DNA from: Jiella endophytica
Lineage (GTDB): Bacteria; Pseudomonadota; Alphaproteobacteria; Rhizobiales; Rhizobiaceae
Assembly: GCF_004519335.1 (NCBI RefSeq)
Contig: NZ_SOZD01000001.1
Span: 992,001-1,056,000, forward strand
Direction of reading: 5' to 3'
Length of the DNA stretch: 64,000 nt
The notes beneath the pieces are model-generated. The model saw nothing but the letters and a program-made list of their open reading frames with translations, was not told where the DNA came from and did not search any database. The position numbers and the translations under genes are program-made. Every line of letters begins with the position of its first letter. The stretch's first letter is position 1. Below are positions 19,223 through 27,425 of this stretch, piece after piece.

Positions 19223-20403
19223 CGAGGGTCACCCGCTTTGCCGCCCGCGATCCCGGACCGGCCGCGCGGGTGGTCGGCTTCATGGCGCATCTGAGGGAGA
19301 ACGGCCTCAAGCTCGGCGTCCACGAGACGGCGACGGCGCTGCGGGCTCTCTGCGAGATCGACGCGATCGATCCGCGACAGGCGCGCCTCGCGCTGAAATC
19401 GGTCTGCGCCGGCTCGGCCGACGACGCCGCCCGCTTCGACGACCTCTTCGACGCCTATTGGCTGAACGAGGGCCGCGTCCGCCAGAAGGTGGTGCGCGAC
19501 GCAACGCGCAACGAGCGCCACTCCCGCTCCTCGCTGTCGAGCGAAGGCGAATCCGCCGCGTCCGGCGGGCGGATCCACAGCCCCGACGATGGCAGCAAGG
19601 CGGAAGACGTCTCGGCCGAGGGCACCGGCCGGCTGGTCGCCACTACCGCCCGCAACCTGATGAAGCGGGATCTGCGCGAACTCGTCGACCCGGCCGACAT
19701 TGCCGAGGCCGAGCGTCTCGCGCGCCGGCTCGCCGCCGCCATCCGCGACCGCCGCTCGCGCCGGCGCCGCGCCGCCCGCAAAGGCGCCGGCATCGACTTC
19801 CGGCGGCTCGTGCGCCAGAGCATCGCCACCGGCGGCGAGCCCTTCGCCCTGCCGCGCCGCCGCCGTCCGGACCGGCCGGTGCGCCTCAGCCTCCTCTGCG
19901 ACGTCTCCGGCTCGATGACCGTCTATGCGCGGGTGTATCTGGCCTTCCTCGCCGGGCTGATCCGGGCCGACAGGACCGCCGACGCCTATCTCTTCCATAC
20001 GCGGCTGGTGCGCATCACCGAAGCGCTGCGCGACGACGATCCGCTGCGCGCCCTCAACCGGCTGACGCTCTTGGCCGACGGTTTCGGCGGCGGCTCGAGG
20101 ATCGCCGGCAATCTCGACCGCTTTGCCCGGACCTATGCGAGGCAGTTCGTCGACGGGCGCAGCGTCGTCGTCATCCTGTCCGACGGCTACGACACCGACC
20201 CGCCTGACAAGATGACCGCGGCGCTGACGCGGCTGAAGACCCGCGGCTGCCGGATCGTCTGGCTGAACCCGCTGGCCGGCTGGAAGGGCTACGAGCCGGT
20301 GGCGCGTGCGATGGCGGCGGCACGGCCGCATCTCGACCTCTTCGCGCCGGCCGGCACACTGGCGGCGCTGGCCGGCCTTGAGGCCGAACTGTCGCGGATA
20401 TGA
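19219..20403 (+). CDS. coxE: VWA-domain CODH maturation protein CoxE
   Basis: The protein is 394 residues. Its C-terminal half is a von Willebrand factor A-type domain with the metal-ion-dependent motif DVSGSM near residue 229. An arginine-rich segment precedes it, including RDRRSRRRRAARKG. CoxE acts with CoxD, and family studies link it to copper insertion in the CODH active site. The start overlaps the coxD stop by four bases. The end overlaps the longest reading of coxF, which suggests one operon. Confidence 0.92.
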   Translation: MTRVTRFAARDPGPAARVVGFMAHLRENGLKLGVHETATALRALCEIDAIDPRQARLALKSVCAGSADDAARFDDLFDAYWLNEGRVRQKVVRDATRNERHSRSSLSSEGESAASGGRIHSPDDGSKAEDVSAEGTGRLVATTARNLMKRDLRELVDPADIAEAERLARRLAAAIRDRRSRRRRAARKGAGIDFRRLVRQSIATGGEPFALPRRRRPDRPVRLSLLCDVSGSMTVYARVYLAFLAGLIRADRTADAYLFHTRLVRITEALRDDDPLRALNRLTLLADGFGGGSRIAGNLDRFARTYARQFVDGRSVVVILSDGYDTDPPDKMTAALTRLKTRGCRIVWLNPLAGWKGYEPVARAMAAARPHLDLFAPAGTLAALAGLEAELSRI

Positions 20404-20414
20404 GGAAGCCGGCA

Positions 20415-21233
20415 ATGACCACCTTCGACGAGCGGGCCGAGGCGCTGCGGCAGGCGGGCGTTCCCTTCGCCATCGCCACCGTGGTGCGCACCGTCGATGC
20501 CACCTCCGCCAAGCCCGGTGCCAAGGCGCTGATTCTTCAGGACGGCAGCATCGCCGAGGGCTGGGTCGGCGGCGGCTGCGCCCGCGGCGCGATCACCAGG
20601 GCTGCGAGCGAGGCGCTGTCCGACGGCCAGCCGCGCTTCGTCAGCCTGCGCCCCGAGGAACTGCTTGAGGCCGAGGGCGCCAGCCACGGCGAAGAGCGCG
20701 ACGGCGTGCGCTATGCCCGCAGCCGCTGCCCGTCGAAGGGCTCGATGGACGTCTTCGTCGAGGCGGTGACGCCGCCGCCGGAACTCGTCGTCTGCGGCGA
20801 GAGCCCGGTGGCGCTAGCCCTGTGCGAACTCTCGGCGCATCTCGGATTCAGCCGGACATTGCGTGCGCCGGGCCTGCCCGCCGAAAAGGTCCCCGCCGTC
20901 GAGCGGCTGGCCGACGACTTTGCCTTCGACGGGATGCTCGGGGCCGAGCGCTATGTCGTCGTGGCGACCCAGGGCAAGGGTGACGAGGCGGCGCTGCGCG
21001 GCGCGATCGCGTCGGGGGCCGCCTATGTCGCCTTCGTCGGCAGCCACCGGAAATTCGCCGCGCTGCGCCAGCGTCTGATCGACGACGGCGTCGGTCCGGA
21101 GGCCCTCGATGGGGTGAAGTCGCCTGCCGGCCTCGACATCTCGGCGATCACGCCGGACGAGATCGCCCTGTCGATCCTTGCCGAGATCGTCGCCCTGCGC
21201 CGGAGCCGCCAGCGCCCGGCGATCCCGGCCTGA
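20415..21233 (+). CDS. coxF: XdhC/CoxI-family protein CoxF
   Basis: The protein is 272 residues from ATG 20415, behind TGAGGA. An ATG at 20400 that overlaps the coxE stop is also possible and would add five residues. It has the XdhC features GAKALILQDGSIAEGWVGGG with a following cysteine (GGCARG) and a C-terminal Rossmann-like domain (LVVCGESPVALALCEL, then YVAFVGSHRKFAALRQRL). XdhC-type proteins carry and sulfurate the molybdenum cofactor; in cox clusters CoxF joins CoxD and CoxE in building the active site. No further cox genes follow in the window, so coxG, coxI and coxK homologues, if present, are elsewhere. Confidence 0.88.
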   Translation: MTTFDERAEALRQAGVPFAIATVVRTVDATSAKPGAKALILQDGSIAEGWVGGGCARGAITRAASEALSDGQPRFVSLRPEELLEAEGASHGEERDGVRYARSRCPSKGSMDVFVEAVTPPPELVVCGESPVALALCELSAHLGFSRTLRAPGLPAEKVPAVERLADDFAFDGMLGAERYVVVATQGKGDEAALRGAIASGAAYVAFVGSHRKFAALRQRLIDDGVGPEALDGVKSPAGLDISAITPDEIALSILAEIVALRRSRQRPAIPA

Positions 21234-21456
21234 CGCATTCCAGCCACTCCCCCGATCTTTGCCGGCCGGCAGCACCCCCGACTTTCGTCGTGGAAACTGA
21301 TCGTTGCCATTGAGCCCTCGCCGGCTCTGCGGGCAGAGTGGCGACCTCGCGGCTGGTTCGCAGCGCCCGGCACCTCGGCTTGGGCGGGTGCTGCTCTGCC
21401 GGTCACTACGCCGATGTCGTCCCGCGCAAAGCCAAAACACGCCCCGAAGGTCGCCC

Positions 21457-21822
21457 ATGCTGAAGGCCCTGACCGCCATCCTCCTCTGCCAGCTTGCCGG
21501 CGAGACGATCTCCGCTGCGAGCGGGCTGCCGCTTCCCGGCCCGGTCATCGGCATGGTGATCCTCTTTGCCGTCCTTGCCATCCGCAAGGGCGTGCCGAAG
21601 GACATCGGGACGGTGGGCGACACGCTGCTGTCGAACCTCTCGCTGCTCTTCGTTCCCGCCGGCGTCGGCATCATGCAGCATGCAGCTAGGCTCGAAGCGG
21701 AGGCGCTGCCGGTGGTCACCGCCATCGTCGTCTCGACCCTCGTCACCATCGCGGTCACCGGTTTCGTCATGGCGAAGCTCGGCGGCAGCCGGCCGGACGG
21801 CGGCACGACGGAGGAGGCCTGA
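21457..21822 (+). CDS. lrgA: CidA/LrgA-family holin-like membrane protein
   Basis: The protein is 121 residues from ATG 21457. The frame is open to 21304 but the upstream part is arginine- and serine-rich and not family-like. Four hydrophobic segments include LPGPVIGMVILFAVLA and the conserved LLFVPAGVGIM. LrgA/CidA proteins are holin-like and act with LrgB in murein hydrolase control or small-acid transport, with pyruvate known in Bacillus. It is followed at four bases by lrgB. Association with the upstream cox genes is by position only. Confidence 0.9.
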   Translation: MLKALTAILLCQLAGETISAASGLPLPGPVIGMVILFAVLAIRKGVPKDIGTVGDTLLSNLSLLFVPAGVGIMQHAARLEAEALPVVTAIVVSTLVTIAVTGFVMAKLGGSRPDGGTTEEA

Positions 21823-21826
21823 CGCG

Positions 21827-22546
21827 ATGGGCGAGCGAATCACCGACATCTGGGTCTATCTCGCGGCGAGCCCGCTTCTGGCTCTGACCCTCACCCTGGT
21901 GATCTACCAGGCGGCGCAGTGGCTCTATCAGCGCGCCGGGCGGCCGGCGCTGCTCAATCCGGTGCTCGTCGCCGTGGCAGGCCTCGTCGCGCTACTGGTC
22001 GCGACGGGCACCTCCTACCAGACCTATTTCGAGGGTGCCCAGTTCATCCATTTCCTGCTCGGGCCGGCGACCGTCGCGCTGGCGATCCCGCTCTACCGGC
22101 AGTTCGACAAGGTGCGGCGGAGCGCCCTCGCCCTTCTCGCGAGCCTCCTCGTCGGCTCGCTGACGGCCATGGGCACGGCGCTCGCCATCGGTTTCGTCAT
22201 GGGCCTCGACCATGTCAGCCTGGTCTCGCTGGCGCCGAAATCGGTGACCGCCCCGGTCGCCATGGGCATCGCGGAAAAGCTCGGCGGCCTGCCCTCGCTG
22301 ACGGCGGTCTTCGTCATCGTCACCGGCATTCTCGGCGGCGCGCTCGGGCCGCTGGTGCTCGACCGGCTGAAGATCGGCGATCCGACCGCCAGGGGTTTTG
22401 CCCTCGGCACCGCCTCGCACGGAATCGGCACGGCGCGGGCGCTGCAGGAAAGCGAGGTCGCCGGCGCCTTTTCCGGCCTTGCCATGGGGCTGAACGCTCT
22501 GGCGACCGCGATCCTCCTGCCGCTGCTCTGGTCGCTGTTTTCCTGA
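21827..22546 (+). CDS. lrgB: LrgB/CidB-family membrane protein
   Basis: The protein is 239 residues, starting at ATG 21827 behind GAGGAGG that lies in the end of lrgA. It is strongly hydrophobic with about six membrane segments and carries the LrgB signatures LAPKSVTAPVAMGIAE, GPLVLDRLKI and ALGTASHGIGTARAL. With lrgA it forms a two-gene operon. The usual partners LytS and LytR are not visible, but the LytTR protein CoxC is about 9 kb upstream. Confidence 0.93.
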   Translation: MGERITDIWVYLAASPLLALTLTLVIYQAAQWLYQRAGRPALLNPVLVAVAGLVALLVATGTSYQTYFEGAQFIHFLLGPATVALAIPLYRQFDKVRRSALALLASLLVGSLTAMGTALAIGFVMGLDHVSLVSLAPKSVTAPVAMGIAEKLGGLPSLTAVFVIVTGILGGALGPLVLDRLKIGDPTARGFALGTASHGIGTARALQESEVAGAFSGLAMGLNALATAILLPLLWSLFS

Positions 22547-22728
22547 GATCCCGGAGATCGGCAGTACGGGCGGGGATATCGCGCACGCGTGGATGGCAGG
22601 CCTGATGCCCCAAAGCACCTTGCCGACAGCCGCGAGCGAGGCCGGTGACGAGCGATGAGCGCTTCGGAAATCTTCGGGCGATTCGATTTAGGCGATCCTT
22701 GCCGCGACGCCGCGACAAGGATCTCGCC

Positions 22729-24414
22729 ATGCCCGACTCAACCGACCGCCTCGCCCTTCCCTATATTCTCGCCGACCAGGCCCAGAAGCATGTCAGCCAC
22801 AACGCCGCGCTGGTGCGCCTCGACGCCCTCGTCCATCTCGCCGTCCTCGACCGCGACCGGACGGAGCCGCCGGCAGATCCCGCACCGGGCGATCGCCACA
22901 TCGTCGCGGCGGGTCCCGCCGGCGACTGGGTGGGCCGCGCCGGCTCGATCGCCGCCTGGCAGGACGGCGCCTGGCTCTATCTCGAACCCCGCCCCGGCTG
23001 GCGGGCCTGGTCGTCCGCGGACGCGGCGATCCTCGTTTTTGACGGCAGCACCTGGCTGCCCGCCGCCCTCGGCGCCGAGGATTTGAGCGCCGGCGCCCTC
23101 TCGACGCTCGGCGTCAACACCGCCGCCGACGACTTCAACCGTTTTGCCGTCAAGTCCTCCGCCGTCCTCGTCAGCCACGACGACGTCTCCGGCAGCGGCA
23201 ATGGCAGCGTCCTTTGCACCTTCAACAAGCAGGCGAGCGGCAAGGACGCCGGCTTCAACTACCAGAGCGGCTGGTCGACCCGTGCGCTGATGGGCCTTTA
23301 CGGCGACGACGATTTTCGCATCAAGGTCTCACCCGACGGAGGCACCTTCCACGAGGCGCTGGTCGTCGACCGGGGGAGCGGTCGGGTCGCCTTTCCGCAG
23401 ACCGGGGCCGTCGATCATCTGGCGCGGGGCCTGTTTGTCAAAGCCGATCCGGCGAGCGTCGCCTTCACGCGAACTGCGCCGGGCGCGCTGGAGCTGAAGG
23501 CCGGGACGCTGGTCGAAGTCGCCGGGCTCGTGCGCCACTTCGAGGCGGCAACGAGCATCGCCATGCCGGCGCTCGCTGCCGGCACGGACTATGCCGTCTA
23601 TGCCTGCGCGGACGGCGCGCTGCGCGCCGATCCGAGCCCCGTCGCCCCTGCCGGCTACACCGCTGCGACCAGCCGGATGATCGGCGGCTTCCATTATGCC
23701 GCCGGCGGCAACGCGACGGGCTACAACACCGGCGGCGATGCTACCCCGCAGATCAACCCCTACTCGCTGTGGGATCTCGCCTGGCGCCCCGCCTGCCCCA
23801 ATCCGCGGGGAATGGCCCTCGTCGCGGGCCGCTTCTGGTGCGACATCTACCTCACCGGCGTCAATGTCGATGCCGACGGGTCGTCACGCTACGGCGCGAC
23901 CATTGCCGATGGATCGAGCCCGCCCAAGGTCCCGGCGATGTTCGGAGGCGACGGGACGACGACCTACGGTTCCTTCACCTGGTTCGAAGCCACCGAACTC
24001 CTCCACTCGGTGGGCAAGACCCTCCTCGACTATCCGGATTTCGTGGTGGCCAGCTTCGGAGCGAAGGAGGGCGTCTCCCGCGGCAACGACCCGGTGACGA
24101 CAGGCTTTGCCACCACCAATGCCGGTGCGACGAATGCCGATCAGGCCTTAACCTCGAAATGGGGCATCGTCCAGGCGGTGGGCTGCCTGTGGGTCTGGGC
24201 GAATGCCTTCGGCGGCCCCTACACCGCCGGCTGGGCGGACAATGCCAAGGGGCGCGGCCAGACCTATCAGCAGCCGAATGCCGGGCTGCTCGGTGCGCAT
24301 TGGAGCAGCGGCGTCAATGCCGGCTCGCGGGCGTCCACCTGGAACAGCGCGCCGTGGAATTCCAACAGCCCCTTCGCGGCCCGGGGCCGTGCCGAGCATC
24401 TTCGCCGGCGCTGA
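22729..24414 (+). CDS. DUF2793 tail-fibre-like protein with C-type-lectin-like C-terminus
   Basis: The protein is 561 residues from ATG 22729. Residues about 3-85 match the DUF2793 pattern (LALPYILADQAQKHVSHN), which occurs in phage and gene-transfer-agent-like structural proteins. A beta-rich middle region follows. From about residue 340 on, the sequence resembles formylglycine-enzyme-like C-type lectin folds seen in phage tropism proteins: GMALVAGRFWCDIYLTGV, TIADGSSPPKVPAMFGGDG, TSKWGIVQAVGCLWVW. It ends LLGAHWSSGVNAGSRAS, WNSAPWNSNS, and FAARGRAEH. Serine/asparagine-rich endings of this form are the variable regions of diversity-generating retroelement targets. No reverse transcriptase, template repeat or other phage gene is visible nearby, so it is an orphan. 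A role in host or surface binding is inference. Confidence 0.75.
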   Translation: MPDSTDRLALPYILADQAQKHVSHNAALVRLDALVHLAVLDRDRTEPPADPAPGDRHIVAAGPAGDWVGRAGSIAAWQDGAWLYLEPRPGWRAWSSADAAILVFDGSTWLPAALGAEDLSAGALSTLGVNTAADDFNRFAVKSSAVLVSHDDVSGSGNGSVLCTFNKQASGKDAGFNYQSGWSTRALMGLYGDDDFRIKVSPDGGTFHEALVVDRGSGRVAFPQTGAVDHLARGLFVKADPASVAFTRTAPGALELKAGTLVEVAGLVRHFEAATSIAMPALAAGTDYAVYACADGALRADPSPVAPAGYTAATSRMIGGFHYAAGGNATGYNTGGDATPQINPYSLWDLAWRPACPNPRGMALVAGRFWCDIYLTGVNVDADGSSRYGATIADGSSPPKVPAMFGGDGTTTYGSFTWFEATELLHSVGKTLLDYPDFVVASFGAKEGVSRGNDPVTTGFATTNAGATNADQALTSKWGIVQAVGCLWVWANAFGGPYTAGWADNAKGRGQTYQQPNAGLLGAHWSSGVNAGSRASTWNSAPWNSNSPFAARGRAEHLRRR

Positions 24415-24448
24415 GAGTGGTCGATGTCGGCCGCAGACCGGGCGCGTA

Positions 24449-25903
24449 TCAGCGCTCGATGCGGTCGACGAACCAGCGGGTGAGCCGGGTCCAGACCTCG
24501 TCCTTCTCGACCTGGTCCTCGACGCCGTGTTCGAGGTTCGGATTGTCGTTGACCTCGATGACGAAGACGCCGTCATCGGTCTCCTTGAGGTCGACGCCAT
24601 AGAGACCGTCGCCAATGCAGCGCGCCGCCCGCAGCCCAGCATCGAGGACATGCGGCGGCGCGTCTCCCAGCGCGAATGTCTTGAAGCCGCCCTCCATCGG
24701 CCGGCCGCCGGTCTCGTGATTGATGATCTGCCAGTGGCTCTTGGCCATCAGATACTGGACGGCGAAAAGCGCCTCGCCGCCGAGGACGCCGATCCGCCAG
24801 TCGAACTTCGTCGGCATGAACTTCTGGGCGATCAGCAGGTCGGAATCCTCCAGCCATGCCATCGCCAGCTTTTCCAGCGCCGCGAAGTCCTCGACCTTCT
24901 TGACGCCGCGCGAGAAGGAGCCGTCCGGCACCTTCAGGACAATCGGGAAGCCGAGCTCGTCGGCGGCGCGCTTGAGATCCTCGCGGCCGGCGACCATCAG
25001 GCTCGGCGGACAGCCGACGCCGTTCGCCGCCATCAGCTCGTTGAGATAGACCTTGTTGGTGCAGCGGATCATCGAGATCGGGTCGTCGATGACCGGCATG
25101 CCCTCCTGCATCGCCCGCCGCGCGAAGCGGTAGGTATGGTTGGAGATCGAGGTCGTCTCGCGGATGAACAGCGCGTCGAAATTGGCGAGCCGCGGCAGGT
25201 CCTTGCGGGTGATCGGCTCGACGTCGACACCGAGCCGGGCGGCGACCCGCGCCCAGTGCTTCAGCGTGTCGACGGAGGACGGCGGCAGTTCCTCGCGCGG
25301 ATCATAGAGCGTGGCGAAGGCGTATTTCGCCGGCGTCTTGGTCTTCGCCGTCCGCCATTCCCGCGCCGTATAGCGCTCCATGGCGGCGTAGAGGCGGGCC
25401 ATCTCGCCGTCGTCGAGCTTGCCGAGGGCGGAAAAGGCAATGCGCCGGATCGTCGGAGCGTCGACCTTCGGCTCGAGGTGAATGTCGAGGGCGGGCGCGC
25501 GGAACCAGTCGAAGACCAGCTTAGCGAAGCGCTCCAGCCGCTGATCGCCGGCATAGCCGAAATAGATGCGGATCGGCGAGGCCGGCGGCTCGCCCTTGTC
25601 GCAGGCCTTGCGCAGCGCCGCCTCGAGCTCCGGCAGGGAGTTCTCGTAGAGCTTCTTCTCCGACAGGTCGATCATCGTCTCGACCGACGGGATGACGCGG
25701 TGTCCTCGCGCCTCGGCGAGCAGCGAAGCGTAGTAGCTGCGGCTCTGATAGGCGTAGGAGCGCGACAGGTTGATGATCTTCGGGCGCTGGCCGCGAAACA
25801 GGCCCGGCCGCGCCAGATAGTCGCGGCTGGTCATGACCTTGTGCGGGGTGGCGCTGTTGTCGAGGTCGGACAGCCGACCCGAAAGGACGACCCATTGGGA
25901 CAT
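24449..25903 (-). CDS. RimK-like ATP-grasp ligase with N-terminal RimK-associated domain
   Basis: The protein is 484 residues. The first 200 or so form a domain found only ahead of this RimK-like ATP-grasp subgroup (SYYASLLAEARGHRVIPSVE). The ATP-grasp part has IVLKVPDGSFSRGVKKVED for nucleotide phosphate binding, FDWRIGVLGGEALFAVQYL, and the metal-binding end FVIEVNDNPNLEHGVED. RimK-type enzymes join amino acids, often glutamate, to a carboxylate with ATP. The substrate here is unknown. The start is 9 bp downstream of the stop of the GNAT-peptidase gene, so the two form an operon. It converges on the tail-fibre-like gene with about 35 bp between stops. Confidence 0.85.
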   Translation of the reverse strand: MSQWVVLSGRLSDLDNSATPHKVMTSRDYLARPGLFRGQRPKIINLSRSYAYQSRSYYASLLAEARGHRVIPSVETMIDLSEKKLYENSLPELEAALRKACDKGEPPASPIRIYFGYAGDQRLERFAKLVFDWFRAPALDIHLEPKVDAPTIRRIAFSALGKLDDGEMARLYAAMERYTAREWRTAKTKTPAKYAFATLYDPREELPPSSVDTLKHWARVAARLGVDVEPITRKDLPRLANFDALFIRETTSISNHTYRFARRAMQEGMPVIDDPISMIRCTNKVYLNELMAANGVGCPPSLMVAGREDLKRAADELGFPIVLKVPDGSFSRGVKKVEDFAALEKLAMAWLEDSDLLIAQKFMPTKFDWRIGVLGGEALFAVQYLMAKSHWQIINHETGGRPMEGGFKTFALGDAPPHVLDAGLRAARCIGDGLYGVDLKETDDGVFVIEVNDNPNLEHGVEDQVEKDEVWTRLTRWFVDRIER

Positions 25904-25912
25904 GGACGACGA

Positions 25913-27064
25913 TCAACTCCGTCGGGGTGAGAGAAAGACGGCAGCCCGCAGCACGGACTTGCCGAAGCGCGCCATCCTGTCGAAGGTCGCGTAGGGCAGA
26001 GGCAGATAGGCCGCGTCGGCGATGGATTCACCCCGCTCGTCGGCGACCCAGGGATCGTGGACGATGATGTGCCGGCCGTCGTCGCCATGGGCGAGGATCC
26101 AGTGCGGCACCTTCTTGGCGAACATGTGGTAGCCGGAAACGAGGACGATCGCCGTCCCGCCCTTTGCGAGATGGGCGCGCAGCAGGTCGAGGGTGAACGG
26201 CTCGACGATGGTCGGGATGGCGTATTCGGCCGCCCGGCGGCGAAAATCCTCCTGGGCGAGCACCATGACCTTCTGCTTCTCGGCGCTCCTGACGCTGTCG
26301 AGAAACAGGTCGCCGACCTGCGAGACGTGGATCTCCGCGGCAAGGCCGAATTCGTGGGCCGTCACCGCAAGGCCGTAGGGGTCGCAGCCGCCCGGGCCGG
26401 ACATCATGAAGATCGTCGTCGCTTCGCGCCACAGCCGGATCTCCATCACCGGATCGAGCTGGAACCCCTTCACGTCGCGGGCCATCGCCATCATCAGGCA
26501 GCAGGAGCCGCAGGTGAAATCGGTGGTCTGCTCGTAATAGGGAACGCCGGTGTCGAAGGGCTTGTCGCCGCGCAGGATCTTTTCGAAACGCAACGCCGGC
26601 ATGTGGTCCGCATAGTAGTCGAGATAGCGGCCGATCGGCCGGTAGCCCTCCGACCGGTAGAGGCCGATCGCCCGATCGTTGTCCTCGCGCACCTCGAGCC
26701 GCAGCAGGATCCGGTCGCGGTCGAAGGCTTCCGTCTCGGCCGCCTTCAGAAGCGCACGGCCGATGCCCTGCCCCGCGGCCGAACTGGCCACGGCGATCGA
26801 GTAGAGCCTCGCCAGCGCGGTGCCCCGCCTGAACAAGAGTGCCGCATAGCCGAGCAGCCCCGGCCGCCCGGCCGCTTCGGCAACGAGGATCAGCGCGCTC
26901 GCCGAACCGATGAAGTTGCGGAACGAGCGGCGGGTGATCCGGTCGGCGACGAAGGACGCCTCCTCGAGCGCGACGAGCGCGTCGAGATCGTCGAGATTTG
27001 CGGCGCGCAGCGCCGGACCGCCCGACGGCTCGGCAGTGTTGAGCAGGGCGGCGGCTGAGGGCAT
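25913..27064 (-). CDS. GNAT acetyltransferase fused to C39-type peptidase
   Basis: The protein is 383 residues from ATG 27064; the frame is open to 27238 but the extension is not family-like. Residues about 17-165 are a GNAT domain resembling RimI (acetyl-CoA loop AAGQGIGRAL at 96-105). Residues about 175-380 are a C39-type cysteine peptidase with C185 in TTDFTCGSCCLMM, H321 in PHWILAHG and D337 in VHDPW, a complete triad by position. There is no ABC transporter, which distinguishes it from bacteriocin exporters. No signal peptide is seen, so it is probably cytoplasmic. With the ATP-grasp gene it may acylate, extend and trim a peptide or protein; this is inference. Confidence 0.85.
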   Translation of the reverse strand: MPSAAALLNTAEPSGGPALRAANLDDLDALVALEEASFVADRITRRSFRNFIGSASALILVAEAAGRPGLLGYAALLFRRGTALARLYSIAVASSAAGQGIGRALLKAAETEAFDRDRILLRLEVREDNDRAIGLYRSEGYRPIGRYLDYYADHMPALRFEKILRGDKPFDTGVPYYEQTTDFTCGSCCLMMAMARDVKGFQLDPVMEIRLWREATTIFMMSGPGGCDPYGLAVTAHEFGLAAEIHVSQVGDLFLDSVRSAEKQKVMVLAQEDFRRRAAEYAIPTIVEPFTLDLLRAHLAKGGTAIVLVSGYHMFAKKVPHWILAHGDDGRHIIVHDPWVADERGESIADAAYLPLPYATFDRMARFGKSVLRAAVFLSPRRS

Positions 27065-27425
27065 GGATGCGCGAACTCGCGATGTCGAATGGCGGCACTG
27101 GCGCATCCTTATGCACCCGCCCGCAGCCAAAAGCGACGGCAATCGACAAGGCGAGAAAGCGGCACCAGCCACGCTCAAGCGAGCGTCACGACCGATCGAT
27201 CGGGACAGCGTGCGGCCTTCGGCTCGCCCCTGCGACACGCCGTTGAAACGGTTGCAAGAACTACTTTCAATACACGTATCTTTAACTGAAACACCGGCAG
27301 ATTGTACATGACGCTGAAAGAGAGTGTCACGAAGTTCAGGATTGAAGATCAGTCACACAGATCGTCATTCTTGCGGCGTTTTTGCAGCAACCCGGCCTTT
27401 CAGTCCAGTATTCAGGGTCCCCCAC
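27065..27425. other. Divergent intergenic region, no gene seen
   Basis: This 361-bp stretch separates the minus-strand GNAT-peptidase gene from the plus-strand chemoreceptor gene. It is more AT-rich than its surroundings at about 27250-27310, where promoters are expected. Short open frames here have no ribosome binding site or recognisable product. Confidence 0.6.

Noticed and set aside
24415-27425. Search for a reverse transcriptase or template repeat near the tail-fibre-like gene
   Set aside because: The adjacent genes are the ATP-grasp ligase, the peptidase fusion and the chemoreceptor. None has reverse-transcriptase motifs and no second copy of the C-terminal repeat was seen.
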